Positions 33,455 through 44,640 are shown, numbered from the stretch's first letter. The stretch: 64,000 nucleotides of DNA from Prorocentrum cordatum (GCA_963575745.1 CAUYUJ010018477.1:1-64000); one strand, 5' to 3'. Notes: generated from the sequence alone by a model not told the origin. Numbers and translations are program-made.

Positions 33455-33665
33455 TCTGTTACAGTGCGTTGCATTGCAGTGCATTGCATTGCATTTTGTT
33501 GCGCTGCATTGCACTGCATCATGTTGCGTTGCATTGCGTTGCATTTGCGTTGCATTTGCGTTGCATGTGCATTGCATTGCATTGGATTGCATTGCGTTGC
33601 ATCGCGTTGCACTGCATTGCGTCCTTTTGTGTTGTTCAGCGTTGCATTCGCTCAGCAGTTGCAAT
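33455..33665 (+). repeat. TTGCA pentanucleotide repeat
   Basis: Imperfect GCATTGCATTGC / GCGTTGCATTTGC repeat of about 200 bp. Confidence 0.92.
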
Positions 33666-34162
33666 ACATTGGACTGCAGCAAGTTGAGGGCGAGGAGAAG
33701 GAGGAGGAGGACAAAAGGGATGGGGAATAAGGAAGGAAGGTACAGAGGCTGGGGGGGGGAAGGAAGAGGAGTGAGGAAGGAATGGAAAGGAGGGGAGGGG
33801 GACTGGAGGGGAGAACCGGTCAACCATCGGAGCAAGCGGGCAACTGGCCACCCAGCCACCCAACCACCCAACCAACCAACAAACAAGCCAGCCAACCACT
33901 CCACTTACCAACCAGCCAACCAGCCGAGCAACCAACCAACTGCTCCGGGAAAAAACTGTTTGATCTGGCATCTAGTAGCGAACCAACCAACCGACCAATC
34001 GACCAACCATTCCCTGCATCCTTCCGGACAGAATCTTGGTGACCCCACAATCGGCGAGCCAATCAGCCAACCGGACCACCAACCAACCAGTCCTTCAGTG
34101 GGACTAGTTCGAGGACGGCCCATACGGCGGGCCCCAGAGAACAGTTGTTCGATCCGAAAGAC

Positions 34163-34292
34163 TCGCCATCGCTTGGACGTCCATTCCCTGTGCATTTGTC
34201 GGTTTCGTGCGTGGATTTTCTTCGCAACGTGAACAAAATGCTCCTCGATGGCCCTTGCCGATAAAAAATGCACACGTCCGAGCGATGCCAAG
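34163..34292. mobile_element. M3 inverted-repeat element, copy 3
   Basis: Ends TCGCCATCGCTTGGACGTCC and CACACGTCCGAGCGATGCCA. The interior TTCCCTGTGCATTTGTCGG and CTTGCCGATAAAAAATG match the family. Confidence 0.82.
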
Positions 34293-34299
34293 AAGAATC

Positions 34300-35870
34300 T
34301 TACCCACAGAAACACGGCCCTGAGAAACAATAAAAAAACCCTTCTCTGAAGGGGCCCTGGGACATACAAATACATAGACACACGTAAAAGGATTCCCTAT
34401 GTTTCCTGGGTTTTTGTCGTCCCCCCCACTTCCCATAATTTCCGGTATTTTCCTGCGAATCGACAATTAATCGTGTCTGTGTGTGTGTGTTTTCCCCTTC
34501 TGACTCTCCCCCTACGCGGGCGCAGGGCCTCTCGCGGCCGTCGCCGCGCGGCCGCCGAGCCCGCTGCGCTCCGCGCGAGGGGCGTCGCAACCTCCGCACA
34601 GCTGTGCGTTGTCGCCTGGCTTCGGGCCCCGGGGGCCCTCACGGATCGGACGGCGCGTCGGAGAGGGCCGCAGGAAGACGGGGTCTGGGGCTCTGGTCTG
34701 ATGTCTCGCGATGGTTTTACTTCTGTCGCAATGCCGGAGCTCAAAACTCATGCGAGGTGCGGGCATCGGAAACGGAAGCGGAATGAGGGCGATGCGCCCT
34801 ATATGTGATCGAAGATTGTTCAACTCACGCTGATACAGACTGATCAGCCCATCACGAGGCCCTCCAGAGAGGATGCCTCATGACGGGGGAGGTGGGGGCG
34901 AGAGAGGGATGATGGCGGAGGGAGATTGAGGGAAGAGGGACTGGGAAGGAGGGCGAGGGAGGGGTGAGGGCGAGGGAGGGGGAAGGAGGGCGAGGGAGGG
35001 GAGATTACGGAGGGAGGACGAGGAAGCGAAGGGGGATACGGGATGGGGGAGGTGGGAAAGTGGTGAAGCGGCGTGAAGAGAGGAGGCGGGAGGAGCAAGG
35101 TTAGAGGGAGGACGAGGGTAAGAGGAGGAAGCAAACCCGTGGGAGCGGGGCACACAACATACGAGCCACATCAGCGGCCTCCGACCAGAAGAGCTCATCT
35201 AGCACACGGTTGTGTCGCAAACGGTACTCGCAAACCGTACGGGGTTGATTAATTATGGGATTGGAAGAGGGAATATGTAACATCACAACCACGATGGCTA
35301 ACTGCGCAATGCCCCAAGAGGGATATCTACAAACATCACAACCAAGATGGCAATCACTAAAAACTTCTACCCAATGCGGAAACCCAAAGCGGAACCCTAG
35401 CTAGTGTATATTTCATTCGCTGAGCAGCTCCACCATGGAGGCTACCTTTAGGTCTGAGCTAGAGGGGCCCCAAGAAAGTTTGTCAGGAGAAGGGGACGAG
35501 CTCAAAATCGAATCCTGAGCCCCTCCCGGTGTCTATCTGGTGCAGTTTGTGTCCCCGGATCAGGTTTTGAAGGTCCCCGGACCCGAAACGACCCCAGAAG
35601 ACTGACAAAGGCAAAAAGCATACTCGAACGTGGACCCTCGAACTCCGCCCCTTCCTTCTGGCTGGAACCAGGGCTGGGCCACCTCTGACCCCACGCCTGC
35701 TCCGAACTCCACCTCCTTCCTCCCCCTCCGTACTCGGCTGGCCTTGAAATTGATCTGCTCCCGCATGCAGAACTGGACGGCCTGGCGAGATCTCCTTCTC
35801 TCAAGCAACTCCAACCCCTACTCGTCCCAGTGCTCATTCCCTTGAGACTCCTTCTCCTTCTCGTCCTCGG
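34300..35870. other. No gene recognised
   Basis: 34490-34700 is GC-rich. 34870-35120 is a G/A-rich degenerate GGGAGGGCGAGGGA repeat. 35180-35500 is AT-richer ordinary sequence with two ACATCACAACCA(C/A)GATGGC copies (35279 and 35334). 35500-35870 has no conserved frame. Confidence 0.5.
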
Positions 35871-35904
35871 TCTCATCGCAGACGTCGCGGCAGCCGCCCC
35901 TCGT

Positions 35905-36105
35905 CCTCCTCCTCCTCCACCTTTCCCTCCTCCTTTCCCTCCTCCTCCTCCTCCTCCTCCACCTCCTTTCCCTCCTCCTCCTCCTCCTCCTCCGTCTCCT
36001 TCTCCTCCTCCTCCTCCTCCTCCTCCTCCTCCGCCTCATCCTCATCCTCATCCTCCTGCTCCTCCTCCTCCTCCTCCTCCTCCTCCTCCTCCTCCTCCTC
36101 CTCCC
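35905..36105. repeat. (TCC)n microsatellite
   Basis: TCC run with TTTCC, CGTCT and CATCC interruptions, about 200 bp. Confidence 0.93.
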
Positions 36106-36334
36106 ACTCATCAAGCCGAAACTGCTCCTCCTACTCAACAAACGGAATTATCTGGACTCCTCTCGCTCCTCCTCGCCATGACCCCACGCTTCCCTCTCGT
36201 TTCCTTCCCCTCCATCGCCCCAATAACGACCTCACTTCTCCTGCCGATCCTCCTCCTCATCCTCCCCGCTCCCCTTGTGTTCCTCCTGCACGTTCTGTTC
36301 ATTTTCCTTCGCCGCTCCTGGCGAGGTAACCACA

Positions 36335-36436
36335 ACGTACCCATACCGCTACTCCCTGGACCTCTTCCAGGCTGCGTTATGACCAGAATTTTGAAGCGAA
36401 CCTAGCCGTGGCGACGAGGGCTTCCAAAGAGGCCCC
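36335..36436 (+). repeat. Dispersed repeat D, copy 2
   Basis: Matches 18421-18522 (TGCGTTATGACCAG, CGTGGCGACGAGGGCTTCC). One frame reads LRYDQNFEANLAVATRASK. Confidence 0.6.
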
Positions 36437-37263
36437 GAACGGCGAGAACTTGGGCGTAACTTGAGGGGGCGATCATTGGGGGGGAGAGAACAGTATATCT
36501 TCCGTGTCACTTGTGGGCCTCAGTGGGCCCCTTAGAGGGCCCCTTTAGGGCACAAAAGGTGGTAGCTTCCCCCCCCCCCTACCAATCATCGCACCCCCAC
36601 TACTGGACGCCCGAAAAACAAGGGAAGGGTAGCGGCTGGCGGCATCGGTATACCTTGTCTCCCCTCTGCTAGTGCTGCTCCTCCTTCATCCCCCCCCCAA
36701 GGCGCCATGTGCTCTGGCAGGCTCTGCATCGTGTAATCCGCTGGTGCCAACGTCGAGTTGGCACCGCCGCGGCGTGCGGGCGATCGTGCTGCCAAGAACA
36801 TGCAGGGAGAGGGAGGGGGAGGGGAGAGAGAACGGGGAGGGATGACGAGAGGATGGGAGGCGATGGGACCCAGACCCCCTCGAGGCATGAGAAAATCGCG
36901 GCGGTAAATGTTCGTGCAATTTTCTGCCCCTGGGGGCCATTAAAGGGCTCCGGGACCGTCAAAGCAGGGCTCGGGATGAGAAGCCAGTCCTCGGAGAGGG
37001 ATCCAAACCTCTGGGGTCCACGTGCTGGGACAGGTGCGGGGATCCAGTTGACGTCGGGGAGAGGGAACCTGGACACTTCGGTGGCAACTCATGGAAGCCG
37101 CCCGTGCCGTCTTGCTGGCTCTTGCGAATCGACGCTGACCGACGCTAAATCTGCGCCGATCGAGGCTACACCAGCGCTTGCGCACCCCAAAAGGCGGAAC
37201 CCTACGAGGCCGCCCACAATCGGGTCGGGCGAAAGGGGGGGATAGCAAAGGGGGGGGGGGTGA

Positions 37264-37395
37264 GAATCAGCTCGCGTAGCTGATTTTCCTGGCGCCTCCA
37301 GGCGCCAGAGGCGGCCATGCATCGAGGAATGGGCCCCTCGGCGAGGCCGAGACCAGCTGCACGCGGCACATTTCGTACCCCCCCCCCTCCCTAAG
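37264..37395. repeat. Dispersed repeat G, copy 1
   Basis: AGAATCAGCTCGCGTAGCTG, CTGGCGCCTCCAGGCGCCAG, TCGAGGAATGGGCCC and CCAGCTGCACGCGGCA. The same order is found at 41581-41705. Contains two short palindromes. Confidence 0.78.
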
Positions 37396-37601
37396 GAGGA
37401 GGAGGATCGCGCAGACTCTCGCCGCGCGCAGCGCCAGCGGGCGGTCCTCCCCGCGGCGCCCTGCGCCCCGCCGCCCCCCTGGAGCGCGGCCGCCTGCCCC
37501 GGGGCCGCGCAGGCCGCGCGGCACGACGGCCCTCCGCGCGCCCCCCCGGGAGGCGCAGGGACAGAGCCAGGGCCAGGACAGGTCCGGGATCTTGGAGATC
37601 C

Positions 37602-37735
37602 GGCCTCCTCCTCCTCCTCCTCCTCCTCCTCCTGCCCTTCCTCCTCCTCCTCCTCCCCCTCCTCCCTCCTCCTCCTCCTCCATCTCCTCCTCCTCCTCCT
37701 CCTTCTCCTCTTCCTCCTCCTCCTCTTTCTCCACG
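37602..37735. repeat. (CCT)n microsatellite
   Basis: CCT/TCC run with CCCTT and CCATC interruptions. Confidence 0.92.
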
Positions 37736-38024
37736 TTCCCCTCACATCCTCGTTTCTTCCAGCGTCTCGAAAGCATTGGTCGGGGATCTACTGACCTGGG
37801 TCTGTCCGAACCCGGGCCAGTCGGGCCTTGCAGGATTCTGCAAGGCCCTGCATGATCCTGCGCCCAAGCCCGGGTCAGTGCAAACCAGGCCCTGCAGGAT
37901 CCTGTAAGATCTGGCGCTCTGACAAATCACTGTTTGCATTGACCCCCGTCTCGAGGCCCCCGAATCGGAACGGAAATATTTCACCCGGCCTCTGGGCCGA
38001 CGAAAACCGACCCGGTCCCAAACA

Positions 38025-38200
38025 TCCGATGTCGTGAATGTTTCACTGCGCTGTGTCGGGAAGTCCCAGGGCAAATTTTCATCCTGAATCGTTTTTTGAC
38101 GGTCCCAGGGCCTGGCGACGACCTCTAGGAGGCCGAAAATTGCAAAAACAACCTCCGTGCTGATTTTTCAATGCGTTGGTTCTTTGGGGTCGTGGTAAAA
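38025..38200 (+). repeat. Dispersed repeat I, copy 1
   Basis: GATGTCGTGAxT, TCCTGAATCGTTTTTTGACG followed by GTCCCAGGGCC, and GATTTTTCAATGCGTTGG match 56527-56690 in order and spacing. Confidence 0.8.
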
Positions 38201-38279
38201 CGCTGGTCCCTGAGCAGTGGTCGAGAGGTCGGGGGCCCTGTGCCTCGAACACATGGAAGCACTGGATGCCTTGGTCTGG

Positions 38280-38390
38280 GTCGGGCATGTCCTCCTACAG
38301 ACGGCCTTGCAGGGGGGGAAAAAAAAAATAGCCAAACAAGATCCCCAACTAGACAACAAACTGATAGAAACATTTTTGGACGTCAGACAT
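38280..38390. mobile_element. M2 element, partial (left end only)
   Basis: GTCGGGCATGTCCTCCTACA is the M2 left end. The following sequence diverges and no right end is visible, so the copy is truncated or decayed. Confidence 0.55.
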
Positions 38391-38449
38391 GGGTACCGAA
38401 AAGATGGGTACGATGCCCAACAACAAATGCTGTCCCAAACCAACAGCGG

Positions 38450-38565
38450 CCGCTGTTGGGCAGGCGGCCTTCTGCCTCAAGTGTACGCAGGCCGCGGCGG
38501 TGCGGACAGCGAGTCCTGCTCAAAATGAACAGGCACTGCTGTGGAGCACTGTACCCATTCTTTCC
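38450..38565 (+). repeat. Dispersed repeat E, copy 2
   Basis: CTGTTGGGCAGGCGGCCTTC, ACAGCGAGTCCTGCTCAAAA and CACTGCTGT...GTACCCATTCTTTCCG match 18629-18741. Confidence 0.75.
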
Positions 38566-38724
38566 GAGCCCGACCTTTGCGCATGGGCCTGGAAGGTGCA
38601 CCGGGCGCCGCGGCCGCTCCGGAGCGGCCGCGCGACGCGCTCCGAGAGCGCCCTCGGGCGATGCTCACCTGCCGGTCTGGGCCGCCCGACGGACGTCTGC
38701 AGACCCCCGACGCCGTGGTTTTCC

Positions 38725-40079
38725 ACAAGACCGCGTTTCTCTGTTTTCGGCGATGACGGGCGTCATGGGGGGGGGGGGAGGGGTGTGTGTGAGGTAACGC
38801 CCCCCCCCCACCCCCCGACGTGCGACCAAGGCACCACAGCCGCGCCCGCGCGCACGACGACAATGAGCAACGAGCGACGATCGACGAGCGACGACGACGC
38901 GAGCAGCATGTAGGTGGCAATCTGCCACACAGCGCCTGCGTACCCCGCAACAGCCGTGTGCAACGCAACACACGTGTACATCACACGGCTTGCGTGCACC
39001 ATTGCGCCGGTGTACACCACAGCGAATGTGTACACCGCGGCAGCCATGTGCAACACAGCGCCCGTGTATACAACAACGCCCGCGCGCACCGCAGCGCCTG
39101 CGCACACCACGGCGCCACGAGTACACCACTGAATCCGCGTGCAACGCAGCGCTGGGATACCACAGCGTTTGTGTGCACAGGACGGGTGGAACGAGCATGT
39201 AGGTGAGGATCTGCGCGGACAGCTAAACGCCACGCCGAGGGAAGTGCTGATAATACAACGCGACGATATTCCCTCCTCCCTCGTCCTCCACATCCTCCTC
39301 CTCATCCTGCTCCTCCTTCTCCTCCTCCTCCTCCTCCTCTTCCCTCACCCTGCCCCCCTTTCGCGCGGATCGGCGCTGCAGCGAATCTCTGCGTGCACGG
39401 CAAACTTGTCTATTGAATCGGCCCACTTGGTTCTCGGACGGTCAATTTTGCAGGACGCAGATGGGCGGACGTGGGATGATGAAGAAGCCCTGAGACACAC
39501 AAATACATACAAACGAATAAAAGGATTCCCAATATTTTCCCATATTTTCACATAGATCTGGGGAATCGACGATTAATTGTGTCTGTGTGTTTTCTCTGCT
39601 CCCGAAATGATGCGGGCGGACTCGGGAGGACTCGTAGATTCCAGCGGCGCTCCTCTTTCCATAAGAATGCCATTCCAAATCCTTAATACAATTATTTTCT
39701 GTGGAACCCACAGCGGTTCCTTGTTGCCATAAGGATTCCTTCTCAAATTATACGCAACTGTGGTGTTCTGTTGCGCACGTTTGCTGTGATGCACACAGGC
39801 GCCGTGGTATACGCTGGCGCTGTAGTGCGCGCAGGCATTGTGGTGTGCACCGGTGCTGTGCTGCACGTCTGATGTGTGGTGTACACAGGCGCTTTGGTGC
39901 AGATCGCCACCTACATGCTGCTGCTACCCGTCCTCGGTCATCCCTAGGCATTCCCAGACGCCGCTGGCGCGAAGCGTGCCGCCATCGGCCAGGAATGACA
40001 AAAAACAGGCTCCGACCGCGGACCGCGTTCGCGCGCACGACGATGATGAGCGACGAGCGACGAGCGACGAGCGACGAGC

Positions 40080-40130
<51 letters not shown>

Positions 40131-40285
40131 TGCGGACCAGACTCCTATGCGGACACCTATGGGGATTTCGATGCGCACGGCGGCAAAGCCCGGAACGCCG
40201 GGGGGGGGAGCGTTACGTCATAGGGGGGGGGACGGGGGGGCGGGGCCATGACGCCCGTCATGCCCCAAGCAATAAAGAAACACGC
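38725..40285. repeat. Imperfect large inverted repeat (arms about 0.45 kb)
   Basis: The left arm (38725-39190) and right arm (39760-40285, reverse complement) share in order: GACGGGCGTCATGG, GTAACGC(C/T)CCCCCCC, GCATGTAGGTGGC(A/G)ATCTGC, then a GTGTACACCACA-type minisatellite. The right arm carries an extra (ACG)n run at about 40079-40130. The spacer includes (CTC)n at 39317-39342 and an unrelated unique part. Confidence 0.65.
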
Positions 40286-40290
40286 AACAA

Positions 40291-40477
40291 CACCCATCGG
40301 TCGAAAGAAGTAGGTAGAAACATGAAGCAAGAAAACGTGGAAATTAGATTGGGTGTCCGCCCGCCCCCTGAGGAGGACGGAAAATGCGAAGCCACTCGAT
40401 AATTGAAGTAGGAAGGAACTTGAAGTAGATTGGAATCAGGGAAACCAGAAACCCCTACTTTCAACAATCGATGGGCA
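40291..40477. mobile_element. M1 inverted-repeat element, copy 3
   Basis: Ends ACCCATCGGTCGAAAGAAGT and CTACTTTCAACAATCGATGGG. The interior matches the family (AAGTAGGAAGGAACTTGAAG, TAGATTGGAATCAGGGAAAC). It abuts the inverted repeat ending at about 40285. Confidence 0.83.
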
Positions 40478-40489
40478 CAGGCAGCCCGT

Positions 40490-40626
40490 ATAATTCGCCG
40501 GCCCAACGGGCCAGAGGCGTGCTAAGATCTCCGGTAACTGCTTTACAGTATTTCTACTTCGCGCGCGGGGGGCGGCCCCTGGGGGTCCCTTGAGGAAAAG
40601 TACCCCAGCAGGATCGGATCAGAGAT
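40490..40626 (+). repeat. Dispersed repeat F, copy 2
   Basis: AATTCGCCGGCCCAACGGGC, TGCTAAGATCTCCGGTAAC and GGGCGGCCCCTGGGGGTCCC match 22158-22291. Confidence 0.75.
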
Positions 40627-40639
40627 GGTTTTCCGCCTG

Positions 40640-41275
40640 GGCGCCGCCCTCGAGACCCTCCAGAGAGCCCCAAGAAGGGTCAAGAGGCCTCCAAGAGGCC
40701 CCCAAGATGATACAAGAGGGCTCGAAGATGCCATAAGATCGCTCCAAGACGCCCGACATGGCCCCCAGATGCCCCAAGAGGCCTCCAAGAGCACTCTCAA
40801 GAAGGGCCCAAGATGCAAACATCATTGTTTTTCCTTAGGTGTTGGAAAGATTTTGGTGTTTCCACCTTTTCGGCTTCCCGACGCCCCAAGACGGCCCAAC
40901 AGGCCCCCAAGATCGCCCCAAGAGGGCCCAAGAGGCCCCCAAGAGGGCCCCAAGACGGCCCAAGAGGGCCCCAAGACGGCCCAAGAGGCCTCCAAGAGGG
41001 CCCAAGAGGGCCCCTAGAGCGCCCCAAGAGCGGCCACAGAGGGGCAGCACGAAACAACATTTCAAGCCCTCGGTCCTGAGAGGCCTCCAGGAAGCCCCAA
41101 CAGGCCCCTAAGAGGCCCCAAGAGGCCCTCAAGAGCTCTCAGGAGGCCCCCAAGAGGCCCCCGAGAGGCTCTAAGAGGCCCCCAAGATGCCTCTTGGAGG
41201 CCCTAAGAGGCCCCCAAGAGGCCCCCACGGGCCGGCGGATTGAGCGAAGCGATTCAAGAAAGACTCACGGTGAGG
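40640..41275 (+). repeat. CAAGACGGCCC minisatellite block with conserved 3' end
   Basis: Arrays of CCCCAAGAGGCC and CCAAGACGGCCC follow a TTTTCGGCTTCCCGACGCCC start at about 40868. The block ends with GGGCCGGCGGATTGAGCGAA followed by GCGATTCAAGAAAGAC, also found at the end of the 48.7-49.4 kb block. Confidence 0.75.
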
Positions 41276-41580
41276 ATGCAAGGGCCTTGGAAGGCACCGT
41301 CGACACCTGGCGGGCGGGGCGCGGCCAGCGAGAGCGGCCAAGGAGGGGCCCAAGGTGAAGGATGCGAGGGTGAACCTGGCAAAGTCGCTCATCCTTGCTA
41401 TGCTGGTTGACTGTCGGCCGCCCGGCGGTCTGGACCCGCTGCCCGGGGCCCGCTTGTCATCTTGGGAAGGCAGCAAAAGACGTGTCGCCGTGACTTGACG
41501 GTCCTCGGCGCGCCCGAAAGTGCTCTCCAGGGGACGGGCCAGGGGGGACGAAAGGGTAGGATGGCAAAGAGTAGGGTAGA

Positions 41581-41705
41581 GAATCAATCCACGTAGCTGG
41601 ATTCTCTGGCGCCTCCTGGCGCCGGGAAGCTTCCGCTTGTCGAGGAATGGGCCCGGCGGCGGGGCCGAAGCCAGCTGCACGCAGCAACTCTCGCACCCCC
41701 CCCTT
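41581..41705. repeat. Dispersed repeat G, copy 2
   Basis: GAATCAATCCACGTAGCTGG, CTGGCGCCTCCTGGCGCCGG, TCGAGGAATGGGCCC and CCAGCTGCACGCAGCA match 37264-37395. Confidence 0.78.
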
Positions 41706-41709
41706 TCCC

Positions 41710-41901
41710 TACCCGTCGGTCGGAAGAAGCAGGTAGAAACATAAAGTAGGAAGGCGCAAAAAGTAGACTGGACTCCCGCCCACCCCCTGAAGAGGAAAGA
41801 AACGGTGAAACCATGCGCCCATTGAAAATAGGGAGGCGCCTGAAGGCAGATTGGGCTCCGAAAACCCCGAGAACATGCCTGCGGTCAACGACCGGCATGT
41901 A
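41710..41901. mobile_element. M1 inverted-repeat element, copy 4
   Basis: Ends TACCCGTCGGTCGGAAGAAG and GTCAACGACCGGCATGTA. The interior GTAGGAAGGCGCAAAAAGTA and GATTGGGCTCCGAAAACCCC match the family. Directly adjacent to repeat G copy 2. Confidence 0.82.
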
Positions 41902-42412
41902 CCCTACCCTTCCGCCCGGCCCGAGAGGGGGCACCGCACAGCGCCGGGCCATAGAGCATGAGCATGTTGTGGTGGTCGGACAGCAGCTGCTGCGACTGCT
42001 CCTGGCCGCAGGTGCCCTGCTTCTGCCGCCTCCACGCGCCGCGCGGGGCACCCCCGGCCGCGCCGCGTGTCCTTGTCGGCCGGCTGCGCCGGCGGCTGCA
42101 GGCCCCCACCTTCCCCTTGTGCGCAGGAGAGCGGCGGCGGAGACTGCTCCGTCGATCCCCTCCCCCCTTCCCTCCCCGGTGCCTCGCGCCCCTCCCCCCA
42201 GTGCCCCCTCCTCCTCGCCGCCCACTCCTCCACGGATCGGCGGCCCCGTCCCTGCCACCTTCGCCGTCGCTCGAGCCCGGGGTCCCGAGGAGGGTGCGAA
42301 GCGGCGGCAATGCCAGATTGCACCAAGCGCCCGGCAAGGCATGAGGGTGACACCCCCGAGCTGTCTGGCTGATGCTCTGAGGGGGAGTCTGCGTACAGGG
42401 GGGGTTGCACCA

Positions 42413-42553
42413 GGGCTGGACCTAAACGTTGTTTTTCATTTTGTTTTCGTTTTGTTTTTCGTTGTGTCCTTCCTGTTTTCTTGCACCTCCCCCTGCCAAA
42501 ACGAAAAACAACACACAGCCGAACTCCAGCAAAACAACGCTTAGGTCCAGCCC
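42413..42553. mobile_element. M5 inverted-repeat element, best copy
   Basis: Ends GGGCTGGACCTAAACGTTGT and ACAACGCTTAGGTCCAGCCC are near-perfect inverted repeats. The interior is T-rich on the left (GTTTTCGTTTTG) and A-rich on the right (AAAACGAAAAACAAC), so nearly the whole element can fold back. 141 bp, non-coding. Confidence 0.82.
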
Positions 42554-43139
42554 TGCCTGGGCTGCACCACCGTGCCTCGATGTGGTGCCAAACAAACCTG
42601 CACGGTGGGTCCTCTCCACTTCTCTTTGCACTTCGGCTTCGTTTCGGATGCACCTGTGGGTGCGCCGTGAAGTGCATTCGGGCCACCGCACCTGATTCGG
42701 TTATCCGATCAAATGGGTGACCCTAACCCCCCCCCGCCGCCGGCGCGTCTCGCATCGACTTGGGTGCCCGGGCTTCCCCCATGGTCCAACAACAACTCCC
42801 ATGCTCCAAGACGGATTCCATGACGGCGAAAAAACTTCTTAGAAAATTCAGCACGGCGTCCATCATGCTTCTGAGAAGTCCCCCAAAAAACAGCATGGTC
42901 TTACATGCGATCGGAATCCCCCACGGATCCCCCATAACATCTTGCACCTACAAATTAGTCATAACACCTGACGGATACCAACTCATGTTGCTTACTAGCC
43001 TTCTCGTTTCCGATGCAGCTGAAAAGGAGACGGAAATCAAGGACCCCATTCTCGTGCGATCGACTGCGCATATAAGATGGCACCTAACATGATCGACCCA
43101 CGAACGCGGAAAAGGAATATCGAAATGTAAAGCATGGCA

Positions 43140-44095
43140 ACGTTTCAATGACTCCTGATTGGGCGACGGGCGAATACACTGCTCAATGTATCGATATTGA
43201 TGTACTGTGCCAAGGGCTGTGCTGTGCTGGGCCGTGCTGAACTGCAATGTGCCATGTCGCGATTGTGCTCTCTATGTATATATATAGCGTTGTGGATCGA
43301 GTCCTTCCTGGCATCCAAGTCCTGACCGAACTGATCTGGATCTTAAGCTCGAGCTGCCTGAGCAGATGGTAGCTGCCCCAGAACTAATCGACAGAGGAGA
43401 CATGCCAGGAGGACGCGCCGCGGAACGTCCCAAGGGACGCGCCAGGCGACGTGCCAGGGGACGTGCCCTGGGCACGCACCGCGGGACGTGCCAAGGAGAC
43501 GCGCTATGGAACGTGCCAATGGACGTGCCAGGGGAGGCGCCGCGCGACGTGCCAGGGGGACTCGCCACGGGATGCGCCACGGAACGTGCCAAGGTGCAAG
43601 GTTGAGTGTATCGATATTGATGTACTGTGCTGTGCTGGGCCATGCTGAACTGCGATGTGCCATGTCGCGAGTGTGTTATATATATATGTATATATATATA
43701 TGTGTGTATATATACATATATATATATCGCGTTGTGGAACGAGTCCTTCCTGGCATCCGAGTCCTGACCGAACTGATCTGGACATTAAGCTTGAGCTGCC
43801 TGAGCAGATGGTAGCTGCCCCAGAACTAATCGACAGAGGAGACATGCCAGGAGGACGCGCCGCGGAACGTCCCAAGGGACGCGTCAGGTGACGTGCCTGG
43901 GGACGTGCCCTAGGCACGCACCGCGGGACGTGCCAAGGGGACGCGCTATGGAACGTGCCAATGGACGTGCACCGCGCGACGTGCCAGGGGGACTCGCCAC
44001 GAGACGCTCCGCGGAACGTGCCAGGCAACATGCCAAACTGCATTGCTAAGGGTATCGATATTGATGTACCGTGCCGAGGGCTGTGCTGTGCCTGG
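43140..44095 (+). repeat. About 470-bp tandem unit with ACGTGCC minisatellite, copies 1-2
   Basis: Each unit has GTATCGATATTGATGTAC, CTGTGCTGTGCTGxGCC, TGCCATGTCGCGAxTGTG, a TATATA run, GAGTCCTTCCTGGCATCC, TCCTGACCGAACTGATCTGG, GCTGCCTGAGCAGATGGTAG, then a 10-20 bp GGACGTGCCAGGGGACG-type minisatellite. Unit starts lie near 43189 and 43607. Confidence 0.88.
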
Positions 44096-44099
44096 GCGA

Positions 44100-44525
44100 C
44101 CTGGACACGTGAAAACACGCGTTTCGCTCAACACGCTCTCAGCACATCCTCATGCTAGACATCCGCCTGGGCAACCTGGACACGTCCAAAACAAGCGTCT
44201 CGATCGAGACTTCCTCGACACATCCTCATGCTAGACATCCGTCTGGGCGACCTGGACAAGTGAAAACAAGCCTCTGGTTCGAGACATCCTCAACAAATCC
44301 TCATGCTAGATATCTGTCTGGGCAACCTGGAGGCGTGACACCAAGCGTCTCGCTCGAGACATCCTCAAGACCAGGGCACGGAAAACAAGCATTTCACTTG
44401 AGAGATCCTCTGAATTCTAGTCCCCAGGAGAGGACAATCTATAACACAAAACCAGCGTTTCGCTCGAGACATCCTCAATAAATTATGAAAGAAAACATGC
44501 GTTTTGCTCGAGACATCCTCAAACT
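44100..44525 (+). repeat. CGAGACATCCTC tandem repeat (about 75 bp)
   Basis: Repeated AAAACAAGCGTCTCG(C)(T)CGAGAC, ATCCTCATGCTAGACATCCG and TCTGGGCGACCTGGACAxGT. The reverse complement of its core (GAGGATGTCTCxxGCGAAAC) is the unit of the 55.5-57.3 kb array. Confidence 0.82.
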
Positions 44526-44526
44526 T

Positions 44527-44640
44527 TAATTCGCTGGCCCTACGCGACCTCGTCATTTATCGCAAAAGAAATTCGCCGGCCCTACAGCCGTCAGATCCGG
44601 GGGCAAACCCCTAAAAGAGAACCCTGGGCCTATGCCCTTT
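44527..44640 (+). repeat. Dispersed repeat H, copy 1
   Basis: TTAATTCGCTGGCCCTACGC, GACCTCGTCATTTATCGCAA, AAGAAATTCGCCGGCCCTAC and AGAGAACCCTGGGCCTATGC. Near-identical to 48455-48573. Confidence 0.9.

Larger units (their letters stand above)
32825..33470 (+). repeat. About 60-75 bp GC-rich tandem repeat hosting the U6 insertion
   Basis: Units contain GGCCCCCGCGGCGCTGCCAC followed by GTGGCGAATG- or GCGACGA-type sequence and a GAATAGCATTGTTC-like tail. About eight diverged units. One unit is split by the U6-like sequence. Confidence 0.8.

Noticed and set aside
35830-36405. Plus-strand open frame starting with a hydrophobic signal-like stretch
   Set aside because: The body is poly-Pro from a TCC microsatellite and the hydrophobic parts come from CTCCTC-type codons.
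43680-43735. TATA-box promoter at the TATATATGTA run
   Set aside because: It is an alternating microsatellite within a tandem unit and is absent from the other two units; dinoflagellate promoters typically lack canonical TATA boxes.
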